64,000 nt of DNA, from positions 1,426,001-1,490,000 of the forward strand of contig CP042279.1 of the NCBI GenBank assembly GCA_007858575.1, given 5' to 3'. Of the stretch, positions 17,989 through 28,712 are shown one piece after another. The first letter of the stretch is position 1. Each line of letters begins with the position of its first letter. The position numbers were made by a program, and so were the translations under genes. This stretch comes from Streptomyces sp. WAC08241 (GTDB taxonomy: Bacteria; Actinomycetota; Actinomycetes; Streptomycetales; Streptomycetaceae). Under the pieces are notes generated by a model. That model did no database searches. It was not told where the DNA came from and saw nothing but the letters and a program-made list of their open reading frames with translations.

Positions 17989-18883
17989 GGCGTCCCCACG
18001 GGCCGGCCCTCCGGCCCTACCTCCTCGTCGCCCCGACCGTCCTCGGCGGAGCGCTGCTCCTCGGCTACCCCCTCGTCCGCAACCTGCTGATCTCCTTCCA
18101 GGAGTACGGCATGGGGAACTCATCCGCGGCGGCGCCGGGTTCACGGGGCTCGACAACTACCGGACCGTCCTGGCCGACCCCGTGTTCTGGGAGGTCGTCC
18201 GGCGCACCCTCTGGTGGACCCTGGTCAACGTCGTCCTGATCATGGTGATCGGCACCCTGGTCGCCCTGATGACGCAGCGGCTCGGCCGGCGCATGCGGAT
18301 CCTGGTGACCAGCGGGCTCGTCCTGGCCTGGGCCAGCCCGGTCATCGCCACCACGACCGTCTTCCAGTGGCTCTTCGCCTCCCGCCTGGGCGTGGTCAAC
18401 TGGGTCCTGGTCCGCCTCGGGTTCGAGTCCTTCGAGGGCTACTCGTGGCTGGCCGACGGCCCCGCCGCCTTCACCGTCCTGGTGCTGCTCGTGGTCTGGC
18501 AGTCGGTCCCCTTCGTCGCCATCACCCTGCACTCGGCGCTCCTGACCGTCCCCGCCGAGCTGTACGAGTCGGCCCGGCTCGACGGCGCCGGCGCCGGGCG
18601 GATCTTCCGCTCGGTCACCCTGCCCCTCCTGCGGCCGGTCTTCGGCCTGGTCCTCTGCCCTCGAAGTCATCTGGGTCTTCCGCTGCTTCGCCCAGATCTG
18701 GGCCGTCACCAAGGGCGGCCCTGGGAGGCGACGACCACCCTGCCCGTCTACGCCTACCGGGTGGCCCAGTCCCTGCACCGCTACGACCTCGGGGCGGCCG
18801 TCTCCACCCTCACCGTCCTCATCCTCGTGGCCGTCCTGATCGCCTACTTCCGCCAGTTGCTCCGACAGGAGGCCGACCGGTGA
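17985..18883 (+). CDS. Sugar ABC transporter permease 1 (MalF type)
   Basis: GTG start overlaps the binding-protein stop (GTGA). Spans include PYLLVAPTVLGGALLLGYPLV, TLVNVVLIMVIGTLVALM, VTSGLVLAWASPVIATTTV and AAFTVLVLLVVWQSVPFVAI. The coupling loop is PAELYESARLDGAGAGRIFRSVTLPLL (EAA motif variant). Frame changes near 18120 and 18655 are one-base losses; the repaired segment after the second reads EVIWVFRCFAQIWAVTKGGPW. About 300 residues, ending FRQLLRQEADR. The stop overlaps the next GTG. Confidence 0.85.
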
Positions 18884-18952
18884 CCTTCACCCGCCCCGCC
18901 CCGACGGGACGCCGACCGGTGACCTCCGCACGCCCCGCCCCGGCGGGACGCC
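18875..18952 (+). repeat. Tandem 39-bp duplication spanning a start codon
   Basis: Two adjacent 39-nt units (18875-18913 and 18914-18952) agree at 35 of 39 positions. Both begin GACCGGTGACC, so the GTG start of the second permease and the end of the first permease are copied. The second unit offers an alternative in-frame GTG at 18919. Confidence 0.8.
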
Positions 18953-19788
18953 GCCGGACGACCCCCGCGCCCTGCGGCGGCTCCCCCGAACACCGCCGCC
19001 GTGATCGTCTTCCTGCTGGCCGTCTTCCCGGTGTACTGGATGGTCCTCACCGCCTTCCGGCCCACCCGCGACATCCAGTCCGAGACCCCCGGATTCCTGC
19101 CCTCTCCGTCACCCTGGAGCACTTCGAGCACGCCGTCGCGGCGGACGGCTTCTGGACCTTCTGGCGCAACAGCCTGCTCGTGACCGCCGGTTGCGTCCTG
19201 CTCGCCCTCGTGGTGGCTCCTCGCCGCGGCCTACGCCGTCGCCCGGATACGCTGGCGCGGCCGGCGCGCCTTCCTCCTCATGGTGTTCACCGCCCAGATG
19301 GCGCCCTGGGAGGCGCTCCTCATCCCGATGTACGTCATCGCCCGGGACGCCGGCCTGCTCGACCGGCTCGTGACCCTCAGCCTGATCTACTTCATGATCA
19401 CCCTGCCCTTCACCGTCGTCACCCTGCGCTCCTTCCTGGCCGGCATCCCGGTCGAACTGGAGGAGGCCGCACAGGTCGACGGCTGCACCCGGGCCACCGC
19501 CTTCCGCCGGGTGACCCTCCCGCTGCTCGCCCCCGGCCTCCTCGCGACCTCGCTCTTCGGATTCATCACCGCCTGGAACGAGTTCGCCTTCGCCAACATG
19601 CTGATCATCAAGGACCAGGACGACCGCCCCCGCCCGTGTGGCTCTCGTCCTTCTCCAACGTCTTCGGCACCGACTGGGGCGCCACCATGGCCGCCTCCAC
19701 GCTCTTCGCCCTGCCCGTCCTCGTCCTCTTCCTGGTCCTGCAGGGCCGGGTCGCCGCCGGAATGACTGGCGGAGCCGTGAAGGGATAA
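18880..19788 (+). CDS. Sugar ABC transporter permease 2 (MalG type)
   Basis: GTG at 18880 overlaps the preceding stop; the duplicated GTG at 18919 is a possible alternative. After the repeat-encoded TFTRPAPTGRRPVTSARPAP, spans are NTAAVIVFLLAVFPVYWMVLTAF, NSLLVTAGCVLLALVV, RRAFLLMVFTAQMAPWEALLI and LIYFMITLPFTVVTL. The coupling loop is PVELEEAAQVDGCTRATAFRRVTLPLLAPG, and AWNEFAFANMLIIKD is typical of MalG. It ends GRVAAGMTGGAVKG. Frame changes near 18985, 19105, 19215 and 19630. About 302 residues. Confidence 0.85.
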   Translation: MTFTRPAPTGRRPVTSARPAPAGRRRTTPAPCGGSPEHRRRDRLPAGRLPGVLDGPHRLPAHPRHPVRDPRIPALSVTLEHFEHAVAADGFWTFWRNSLLVTAGCVLLALVVAPRRGLRRRPDTLARPARLPPHGVHRPDGALGGAPHPDVRHRPGRRPARPARDPQPDLLHDHPALHRRHPALLPGRHPGRTGGGRTGRRLHPGHRLPPGDPPAARPRPPRDLALRIHHRLERVRLRQHADHQGPGRPPPPVWLSSFSNVFGTDWGATMAASTLFALPVLVLFLVLQGRVAAGMTGGAVKG

Positions 19789-19797
19789 CGCACCGCG

Positions 19798-21316
19798 ATG
19801 CCCCTGCCCCGCCTCCTCCCCGAACCCACCCACCTCTCGCCGCTGCCCGGCCGGTTCACCTTCGGCGCCGCGACCGCGCTCAAGGTCACCCCCGGCGCCG
19901 AGGGCGCGGCCCGGCTGCTGCGCACCCTGCTCGGCCCGGCCACCGGCCTGCCGCTGCCCGCCCGCCCGGACGGCTCCGTCGTCCTGGCCTCGACCCCGCC
20001 CTCACCGGCCTCGGCGAGGAGGGCTACGGCCTCACCGTCGGCCCCGAGGGCGTCCTGCTCCGGGCCGCCGGCCTCCGGGGCCTCCTCGCCGGCGTCCAGA
20101 CGCTCCGCCAGCTCCTGCCCGTCGAAGCGCTCGCCGACGAACCCGTCGGCGGCGTCGCCTGGACCGTCCCCTGCGTGCAGATCACCGACACCCCCGCTTC
20201 CCCTGGCGCGGCTCCATGCTGGACGTCGCCCGCCGCTTCCGCCCCGTCTCCTACCTGCGCCGGTACGTGGACCTCCTCGCCCTCCACAAGCTCAACGTCC
20301 TCCACCTCCACCTCACCGACGACCAGGGCTGGCGCATGCCGGTCGCCGCCCTGCCCCGCCTCACCGAGATCGGCGGGACGCCCCACGGCGGCGCCTACAC
20401 CCGCGCCGAACTCACCGGCCTGGTCGCGTACGCGGCGGAGCGCGGCATCACCGTCGTGCCCGAGATCGAGATGCCCGGCCACGTCCGCGCCGCCCTCGCC
20501 GCCCACCCCGAGCTCGGCAACACCCCCGGCCGCACCTATGACGTGTGGGACCGGTGGGGCGTGTGCGACACCATCCTCGGCGTCCACGACACGGCCCTCG
20601 ACTTCGCCGCACGGTCCTGGACGAGGTGATGGACGTCTTCCCTCCCCGTACGTCCACATCGGCGGCGAGGAGTGCCCCACCACCGAGTGGCACAGCTCCC
20701 CGGACGCCCTCCGGCGGGTCGCCGAGGAGGGGCTGTCCGGCCCCGACGCCCTGCACGGCTGGTTCATGGAGCGGATCGGGAACCACCTCCTGCGGGCCGG
20801 CCGCCGGCCGCTGAGCTGGACCGAGAACGGCGCCGACCTCCCGGCGTACTTCACCGTCATGCCCTGGCGCGACTCCGACCACGGCCGCACCGCCGTCCGC
20901 CGCGGCCACCAGGTCGTCATGGCGCCCCACCGCACCACCTACCTCGACTACCCCCAGTCCACCAGCCCCGCCGAGCCGCCCGGCCAGGCCGGCGAGGTGG
21001 TCGACCTGCGGACCGTCCACGGCAACGACCCGGCCCCGGCCGACTGGAGCCCCGAGGAGGCCGCCCGGGTCCTCGGCTCCCAGGTCCAGTTGTGGACCGA
21101 GTACGTCCCCACCGCCGCGCACGCCGAGTACCTCACCTTCCCCGGCTCTGCGCCCTCGCGGAGGTCGTCTGGACCGGCCGCCACGACTGGCCCGGCTTCC
21201 AGGAGCGCCTGCGCCACCACAGGACCCGGCTCGACGCCCTCGGGGTGCCGCGCCGTCTCTCCACCGCAACCCCCGTCCCCCAGACCCGACACCTCCGAGG
21301 AGAGGAACCCCCATGA
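19798..21316 (+). CDS. Beta-N-acetylhexosaminidase, glycoside hydrolase family 20
   Basis: Starts MPLPRLLPEPTHLSPLPGRF 9 bp after the permease. GH20b-like N-terminal domain, then the catalytic barrel: RGSMLDVARRFRPVSYLRRYVDLLALHKLNVLHLHLTDDQGWRMPV, GITVVPEIEMPGHVRAALAAHPEL, PYVHIGGEECPTTEW, LSWTENG and QVQLWTEYV. The usual catalytic pair D-E in HxGGDE appears as E-E. No signal peptide is present, so it acts inside the cell on imported chito-oligosaccharides, like DasD. Frame changes near 19990, 20200, 20610, 20645 and 21150; about 506 residues. The stop overlaps the next ATG (ATGA). Confidence 0.87.
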
Positions 21317-22738
21317 GCGACCAGACCAGGACGCGCACCACGCGCCTCCGCGCCGCGCTCGCCGTCGCCGCCGTGACTGGGCTCGGCGCCACCGCCCTCA
21401 CCGTCCTCCCGGCCGCCGCCGCCGGCGAGGCCGTCACCGTCCAGTACCGCCAGAGCGCCACCGGGAGCGACCAGGTCGAGCCCTGGCTCAAGGTGGTCAA
21501 CACCGGCACGACCGGCGTCCCGCTCAGCCAGGTCAAGGTCCGCTACTACTTCAAGGCCGACGCGGGAGCCTCGTACACCTACGCCTGCTCCTGGGCCGTG
21601 AAGGGCTGCGCCAACATCACCGGCACCTTCGGGACCCTGGCCAACCCCACCGCGACCGCCGACCGCTACCTGGAGGTCGGCTTCACCGCCGGGCCGGCAC
21701 GCTCGCCCCCGGCGCGGACACCGGCGACATGCAACTGCGCTTCCACCGCTCCAACTGGCAGCCGCTGAACCAGAGCGACGACTACTCCTTCGGCCCGGCG
21801 CAGACCGCGTACGCCAACTGGACCAAGGTCACCGCGACCGTCGGCGGCGTCCCGGTCTGGGGCACCGCCCCGGCCGGCAACGACCCCACCCCGACGCCCA
21901 CGCCGACCGACCCGACCACCCCGCCGCCCACCGGCGCCGCCCTCTTCGACGACTTCGACTACACCGGCCACACCGACCCGGCGATCGGCGCCCACGGCTG
22001 GAGCGTCCGCTCCAACGCCGGCGGACCCGGCGTGCCCGGCGCCACCTGGGCCCCCGAGAACGTGACCTTCGCCAAGGAGGGCACCAACTCGATCATGAAC
22101 CTGCGGACCTCCACCGCGGGCACGGGCGAGTCCACCAAGCACACCGAGGTCCTCACCAAGGCGACGAAGTTCAAGAACGGCACCTACGCCGCCCGGGTCC
22201 GCTTCTCCGACGCCCCGGTGTCGGGCCCCGACGGCGACCGGGTCGTCCAGACCTTCTTCACCATCAACGACCTCAAGGCCCCGATGGCCGACGACTACGC
22301 CGAGTACGACTTCGAGTACCTGCCCAACGGCGGCTGGGGCGAGCCCGCCAACATCCTCTACACCACCTCGTGGGAGACCTACCGGCCCGACCCTGGGAGG
22401 CCGTCAACCAGCACTCCGAGTCCCGGACCAGCTACGCCGGCTGGCACGACCTCGTCCTGACCATCGACGACAACGGCATCGTGTACTACGTCGACGGCCA
22501 GGAGTTCGGCCGGCACGACGCCCGCTACCTGCCCGAGCGCCCGATGTCGATCAACTTCAACCAGTGGCTGATCGACCTGGCGGGCCAGACCTCGACGAGC
22601 CCGCGCTCCTACGACCAGAAGGTCGACTACGTCCTGCACGTCAAGGACCAGGTCCTGACCCCGGCCCAGGTGGCCGCCAAGGTCGCCGCCTACCGCTCGG
22701 CGGGCACCGCCTTCCAGGACACCGTCCCGGCCTCGTAA
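21313..22738 (+). CDS. Secreted CBM3-GH16 glycoside hydrolase
   Basis: A twin-arginine-free signal peptide (RAALAVAAVTGLGATALTVL, cut near AAAA-GEAV) is followed by a family-3 carbohydrate-binding module (VTVQYRQSATGSDQVEPWLKV ... KVRYYFKADAGASYTY), a PTPTPTDPTTPPP linker and a GH16-like catalytic domain: LFDDFDYTGHTDPAIGAHGWSV, TKHTEVLTKATKFKNGTYAARVRF and YAEYDFEYLPNGGWG. E-Y-D-F-E matches the catalytic ExDxE motif. The end is KVAAYRSAGTAFQDTVPAS. Frame changes near 21690 and 22390; about 475 residues. Translational coupling to the intracellular GH20 is unusual for an exported enzyme and suggests that extracellular degradation and uptake are co-regulated. Confidence 0.83.
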
Positions 22739-22751
22739 CCGGTACGGCTCG

Positions 22752-22786
22752 CCTCGCCCCGTCGCACGCGCGTGCGACGGGCGAGG
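22752..22786. terminator. Terminator hairpin after the GH16 gene
   Basis: CCTCGCCCCGTCGCACGC (22752-22769) pairs with the 17 nt that follow (22770-22786) with one bulged C; the apex is CGCGCG. It closes the sugar operon. Confidence 0.7.
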
Positions 22787-22908
22787 ACGTTCTCACCCGT
22801 ACGGGCCCCGCCGCCTCGCCCGCCCCGCCGTCCCGGGGAGGGTCGGCACCGGGCCGTGCCCGACCGCCCGCCCGCGCCGCGTCCGTTACCGAAACCGGAG
22901 GTCAGCCC

Positions 22909-24496
22909 GTGCCGGCATCGAAGCGCTCCAAGGTCCATCTGGTCGGCGGCGGCATGGCCTCGCTCGCCGCGGCCGCCTTCCTCGTCCGGGACGCGGGCGT
23001 GCCCGGCGAGAACGTGCGGATCCTGGAGCAGTCGCCGGTCGCGGGCGGTTCGCTGGACGGCGCCCCCGCCCCGACGCGCGCGGGCGGTTACGTCACCCGG
23101 GGCGGCCGGATGTTCGAGGACGAGCACGACGTGTGCCTGTGGAACCTCCTGGAGACGATCCCGACCCTGGACGACCCGGCGGTCTCGGTGCGGCAGGAGA
23201 TCCGCGCCTTCAGCATCGAGCACCCCACCCACGCCAGGGCCCGGCTCATCAACGGCGACCGCACGATCGCCGACGCCTCGCGGCTCGGCCTGGACGCCCG
23301 CGACCGCGCCGACATGACCCGGCTGCTCGCCCTGCCCGAGCGGCTGATCGGGTCCCGGCGCATCGACGACTTCTTCCAGCCGCACTTCTTCACCACCCCT
23401 TCTGGTGCATGTGGCGCACCACCTTCGCCTTCCAGACCTGGCACTCGGCCGTCGAGCTCAAGCGGCACTTCCTCGCCTTCGTCCAGGAGTTCGACCGGAT
23501 CCACACCCTGTCCGGGGTCCGGCGCGGCCGGTACAACCCGTACGACTCCGTCGTCCGCCCCTCCAGGAGTGGCTCACCGCCCGGGGCGTGCGCACCGACT
23601 TCGGCGTCACCGTCGCCGACGCCGACTTCTCCGGGCCCGCCGCCCGCCGCCTCTCCCGCCTGCACCTGAGCGGGACGGCGCCGCGGCCGGGACGATCGAG
23701 CTGGGCGAGGACGACTACGCCTTCCTCACCCTCGGCTCGATGACCGCCGACACCGCCTACGGCGACGACACCACCGTCCCCGAACTGGTCCGCGACAAAC
23801 GGGACGGCTCCTGGCGCCTGTGGGAGTCGATCGCCAAGAACGCCCCCGACTTCGGGCGCCCCCACGTCTTCTGCGGGAACATCGACGAGACCAAGTGGAG
23901 TCCTTCACCCTCACCATGGCGAGCCGCGTCCTCCTGGACCGCATCCAGGAGTACACGGGCAACGTCCCGGCGAGGGCGCCCTGATGACCTGGAAGGACTC
24001 CCGCTGGCTGCTCTCGGTCGTGGTGCCGGCCCAGCCCCACTTCCGCGACCAGGAGGAGAACACGTACACGCTGTGGGGCCACGCCCTCTTCGGCGACGTC
24101 CCCGGCGACCACGTGCCGAAGAAGATGGACGACTGCACCGGCGCCGAGGTCCTCGACGAACTCCTCGGCCACCTCGGCTTCGACGACATCGCCGACGAGG
24201 TCCGGGAGACCACCCGGGTCACCACCGTCCAGATGCCCTACGCCGGCGCCCAGTTCCAGCGCCGCGCCGCCTCCGACCGCCCCCTCGTCGTCCCGGACGG
24301 AGCACGGAACTTCGCCTTCCTCGGCCAGTTCGTCGAGATCCCCGAGGACGTCGTCCTCACCGTCGAGTACTCGGTCCGCTCCGCCATGATCGCCGTCTAC
24401 CACCACTTCGACGTCGACAAGGAGATCCCGCCGATGCACCACGGCCTCTCCGACCCGGAGGTCGCCTGGTCCGCGCTGAGAACCGCCCTGGCCTGA
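22909..24496 (+). CDS. ohyA: Oleate hydratase (MCRA family)
   Basis: GTG start behind GGAGG. FAD-binding VHLVGGGMASLAAAAFLVRDAGVPG, the flexible-loop region GGYVTRGGRMFEDEHDVCLWNLLETIP, WCMWRTTFAFQTWHSAVELKRH, HTLSGVRRGRYNPYDSVVRP, LTLGSMTADTAYGDD, HVFCGNIDETKWESFTLT, and the C-terminal FAFLGQFVEIPEDVVLTVEYSVRSAMIAVY. The family adds water to the cis-9 double bond of oleate to give 10-hydroxystearate (EC 4.2.1.53), using FAD structurally. The loop motif, RGGRE in the best-studied enzymes, is RGGRM here. Frame changes near 23400, 23565, 23675, 23900 and 23975; about 530 residues, the usual length. Confidence 0.88.
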
Positions 24497-24536
24497 CGTG
24501 CCCGCCCCCGACCCGCCCGCCACGGAGGAGGGACCC

Positions 24537-26527
24537 ATGAACGCGGACCCCGAAGGGCGCCCCGGCCCCGGTGCGCCGGACCGGTGGGACGAGGCGGTCC
24601 TGGACGCCGTCTTCACCCAGTCCGACATCGGCCTCCACGTCCTCGACACCGACCTGCGCGTCGTCCGCGTCAACCCGGTCGCCGTCGGCGTCCGCGGCCT
24701 CCCGGCCGAGCGGATCGTCGGCCTGCCCGCGGCGGAGGCGTACGCCCCCTCGGCGTGGACGTCGACGAGGAGATGCTGCGGGAGGTCCTCGCCACCGGCC
24801 GCCCGGCGCTCGACCACCTCGTCAGGGGGCACCCGTTCACCGACCCGCGCAGCGAGTACGTCTTCTCCGTCTCCGCCCACCGCCTCCAGGACGACGCGGG
24901 ACGCGTCCTGGGCGTCGTCCTCACCAGTACGGACGTCACCGAACGCGAACGGGCGCAGGCCCGCCTCCGGCTGCTGCACGACGCCCACGAGCGGATCGGC
25001 TCCAGCCTGGACGTGGAGCGCACGGCCCGGGAACTGGTCGACGTCACGGTGCCGCGGTTCGCCGACACCGTGGTGGTCGCCCTCACCGACGCCGTACTGA
25101 GGGGGAGGGAGCCCGGGCTCCGGTCCCACGACCCGGCCCCCTGCTCCGCTGCACCGCGACCGGAGGCGCGGACGCCGGCCCCCGGATCCCGACGGCCGGC
25201 GCCCTCCTGCTCCCGGGCGTCTTCGGAAGGTGCTGCCGACGGAACCCCGGGTGCTCCCCCGGAGCAGGACGACGGGACCGGGGCACGAGGATCGTGGCCC
25301 CGCTCCTCGTCCGGGGACAGGTCTTCGGGGCCGTCGTCTTCCAGCGCGCGGAAGGGGCCGAACCGTACGGCGAGGACGACCTCGAACTGGCCGACGGCCT
25401 CGCCACCCGCACGGCGACCTGCCTGGAGAACGCCCTGCGGTTCACCCGCGAGCACATCGTCATGACCGCGCTCCAGAGCTGGCCGCTGCGCCAGGAGGAG
25501 GCCACCCAGAAGGCCGTCGACGTCGCCCGGCGCAACCAGCCCGACGGCAGCGGCGTCGGCTCCTGGTACGACGTCGTCCCCTCTCGGGGGCCCGGGTGGC
25601 GCTCGTCGTCGGCCGGGTCGACCGCGCCGGGCTCAGCGCCGTCGCCACCATGAGCCGGCTGCGGACCGCCGTCTACAGCCCGACCACCCTCGACCTCGAC
25701 CCGCACGAACTGCTCGCCCGCCTCCACGCCACGACCCTCCGGCTCGCCGGGGAACAGGAGACCGGGCCCGGGGAGACGGCACGACGGCGAGCTGCACGGT
25801 CGCCGTCCACGACCCGGTCGGCGGACGGCTCGACATCGCGCGCGCCGGCACCTCGCTGTTCGCCGTCGTCCGCCCCGACGGGTCGGTCGACACCCGGCCG
25901 GTCGACGACGGCCCGCTGCTCGGCGCCGAGGGACCGCCCTTCGCCTGCGCCTCGCTGACCCTCCCCGAGGGCAGCACCCTGTGCATGGCACCGGGCGAGG
26001 GCGGCCCGCGCACGGAGGACCTGGTGAACGCCCTCGCGCACCCGGGACGCCCCCGGAGGCCATGGCGGACGACGTCGCCCGGCTCCTCGCCCCCGACCGC
26101 GTCCTGCTCGTCGTCCGCACCCGGCACCTGTCGCCGCACGAACTGGCCGAGTGGAGCATCCCCTTCGACTTCTCCGCCGTCGGCGTCGCGCGCCGGCACG
26201 TCGAGGAGCAGCTCCGGAGGTGGGACCACCCCGCCGACCCGTTCACGGCGGCGCTCGTCGTCAGCGAACTCGTCACCAACGCCGTCCGCTACGGCGCCGC
26301 CCCGATCACCCTCCGCCTCATCACCGACGCCACCACCCTGATCTGCGAGATCGCCGACGCCGGCCGGGCCGCCCCCACCTGCGCCACGCCAAGGCCGTCG
26401 ACGAGGGCGGCCGGGGCCTGCTCATCTGCGCCACCCTCGCGGACAACTGGGGCATGCGCTACTCGGCCGAGGGCAAGACGGTGTGGGCCGAGATCGGGAC
26501 CGAGGGGCGGAGGAGAGGGGCGGCTGA
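24537..26527 (+). CDS. PAS-GAF-SpoIIE-like-HATPase regulator with eroded phosphatase site
   Basis: Starts MNADPEGRPGPG. PAS: AVFTQSDIGLHVLDTDLRVVRVNPVAVG and VRGHPFTDPRSEYVFSVSAHRL. GAF: RIGSSLDVERTARELVDVTVPRFAD ... IVAPLLVRGQVFGAVVFQRAEG. Phosphatase domain: LRQEEATQKAVDVARRNQPD, GSWYDVVP, VALVVGRVDRAGLSAVATM. HATPase: FTAALVVSELVTNAVRYGAAPITL and GGRGLLICATLADNWGMRYS. Canonical SpoIIE phosphatases read GGDWYD and GDVxGHG; here the metal Asp residues are replaced (GSWYD, GRVDRAG), so PP2C activity is doubtful, while the kinase-like C-terminus keeps its N box. About 665 residues with six or more frame repairs. It is convergent with the next gene. Confidence 0.8.
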
Positions 26528-26533
26528 GCCCCG

Positions 26534-28257
26534 TCAGTTGCCGCCCGACGGCAGGTTCTCCTTGATCTTGGCGATGGCGAAGCCCCAGCCCTGGGAGACG
26601 GTCGGCTTCCCGGGGACGGCGACCTCCTCGGGATTGGTCAGCACGTCGAGGAGGACCGGCCCCGGCGTGGCGAAGGCCCGGCGCACGGCGGCGTCCAGGT
26701 CCGCCGGGTCGGTGACGCGGATGCCGGTCAGGCCCACGGCCTCGGCGACGGCGGCGAAGTCCGGGTTGTCGAGGACGGTGCCGAACTCCGGAGGCCGGCC
26801 TGCTCCTGTTCGAGCTTGACCATGCCGAGGCGGCGGTTGTCGAAGACGACGAGCTTGACCGGGAGCCGCTCGGACCGCAGCGTCATGAGGTCGCCCAGGA
26901 GCATGCTCAGACCGCCGTCGCCGCAGAACGCCACGACCTGGCGGTCGCGGTCCCAGAGCTGGGCGCCGAGGGCCTGGGGCATGGCGTTGGCCATGGAGCC
27001 CAGGTTGTAGGAGCCGAGCAGCCGGCGGGTGCCCCGCATCCGCACGAAGCGCGAGAGCCAGACGGTGGCCATGCCGGTGTCGGAGGTGAAGACCGCGTCC
27101 TCGGCCGCGTGCCGGTCCACGGCCGCGGCGAGCGCCTCGGGCCGGATCTCGTGGTCCCGGTTGTCGAACATCGCCCGCACCCGCCCCACGAGCCGCTTGT
27201 CGTGGTCGGGACGGGCCAGACCGGCCTGCTCCTCCTCCCACTTCAGGAACCGCTCGCGGGCGTCGTCGAGGTGCGCGCGGTCCTCGACCGGCGCGAGCAG
27301 CGGCAGCAGGGCCCGCAGCGTGGCCCCGACGTCCCCGGCGAGCCCCACCTCCACCGGCACGCGGCGGCCCAGGCGCTCCTCCCGCAGGTCGATCTGCACC
27401 ACGCGGCAGTCCTCCGGGTACCAGTCGCGGTACGGGAAGTCGGTGCCGAGCATGAGCAGGGTGTCGCAGGAGTCCAGGGCGTGGGCGGCGGCCGGGTTGC
27501 CGATCAGGCCCGTCTGGCCGACCTCGTAGGGGTTGTCCGCCTCGAAGCCCTCCTTGCCCTTGAGGGTGAGCACCATCGGGGCCGAGAGGTGCTCGGCGAG
27601 GCGCAGCACCTCCTCCCGGGCGCCCTGCGCGCCGCGCCCCACGAGCAGGGTGACCCGCGAGCCCTCGTCGATCAGCCCGGCGGCCTCGGCCAGGGCCGGG
27701 TCGTCGGGACGGGTCACGGCCGGGCGGGGAGCGCGAACCGTACGGGACGGTCGCCCTCGACCTCCTGGTCCCCGAGGTCCCCGGCACCGTGAGGACCGCC
27801 ACGCCGCCGCGGGTCACGGCCGCCCGGACGGCGGACTCCAGGAGCCTCGGCATCTGGGACGGGGAGGTGACGGTGGCCCGGTACACGGCCACGTCCCGGA
27901 ACAGCAGGTCGTTGTCCACCTCCTGGAAGTAGTCGCCGCCGACCTCGGACAGCGGGACCTGGCCGCAGATCGCGAGCACCGGGGCGCCGCTCTTGGCCGC
28001 GTCGTACAGCCCGTTGAGGAGGTGGACCGAGCCCGGCCCCACCGTTCCCATGCAGACGCCGAGGCGGCCCGACAACTGGGCCCGCGCCCCGGCGGCGAAG
28101 GCGGCGGCCTCCTCGTGCCGGCAGCCGACCCAGTCGACGCCGTCCGTGGTGCGGATGGCGTCGGTGAGGGTTAGGCGTCGCCGACCACGCCGAAGACGTG
28201 GCCGACGTCGAGGTCGGCGAGGGCGTCGACGATCACCTGGGCGACGGTACGTGTCAC
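26534..28257 (-). CDS. Pyruvate oxidase / pyruvate:quinone dehydrogenase-type ThDP enzyme (PoxB-like)
   Basis: GTG start (VTRTVAQVIVDALADLDVGHVFGVVGDA). Substrate/ThDP N-domain: CRHEEAAAFAAGARAQLSGRLGVCMGTVGPGSVHLLNGLYDAAKSGAPVLAICG, with the catalytic Glu in HEEAAAF. Central domain: RVTLLVGRGAQGAREEVLRLAEHLSAPMVLTLKGKEGFE. ThDP-binding: VVAFCGDGGLSMLLGDLMTLRSERLPVKLVVFDN, the GDG-N motif. It ends KIKENLPSGGN. About 574 residues, with frame changes near 28175, 27780, 27725 and 26795. Relatives decarboxylate pyruvate to acetate, passing electrons to quinone via FAD, or make acetyl phosphate with O2. Sequence alone does not separate these. Confidence 0.85.
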
Positions 28258-28442
28258 GGGAAGTCCTTCCACGGGGGTACGGGCGTTCCCCTCGCGCCTG
28301 CCCACCAGGACGGAGCCGATGCGGGGATCGTCCGGGAAGGGGCCGTTCGCGCCGTTCCGGGGCGGACGGGGCGGACGGGGCGTGGAGCCGCGCCCGGCGG
28401 GCAGATGGGCCGGGAACACCCGTCCGAGCCGAGGAGGCGGCC

Positions 28443-28712
28443 GTGGAGATCTCAGGCGTCATCAGCGCCCTGGTCGTCGGAGTGGTCATCGGGGTGCTGG
28501 GCCGGCTCGTCGTCCCCGGCCGCCAGCACATCGGAATCCTGTGGACCGTCGTCGTCGGCATCGCGGCGGCGCTCTCGGCACCGCGCTCGCGCGGGCGACG
28601 GGGCTCGCGCACACCTCCGGACCGGACTGGACCGAGTGGGCGGCGCAGGTCCTGCTCGCGGCCCTCGGCGTCGCCGCGCTGACCCGGGTGAAGGCACTCG
28701 ACCGGTCCCGGC
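28443..28712 (+). CDS. GlsB/YeaQ/YmgE-type small membrane protein
   Basis: GTG at 28443 starts [45 protein letters not shown] frameshift near 28579 leads to LGTALARATGLAHTSGPDWTEWAAQVLLAALGVAALTRV: three membrane spans as in stress-associated GlsB/transglycosylase-associated proteins. The 3' end is uncertain. No stop occurs in any forward frame from about 28690 until TGA at 28906-28908, which overlaps the next ATG. The tail may therefore extend, or a further small gene coupled to gvpF may be hidden in 28713-28904. Confidence 0.7.

Noticed and set aside
19638..22460. A 940-codon forward frame across three genes
   Set aside because: It joins pieces of the permease, GH20 and CBM3-GH16 genes through frameshifts. 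Each piece belongs to its own gene by domain content.
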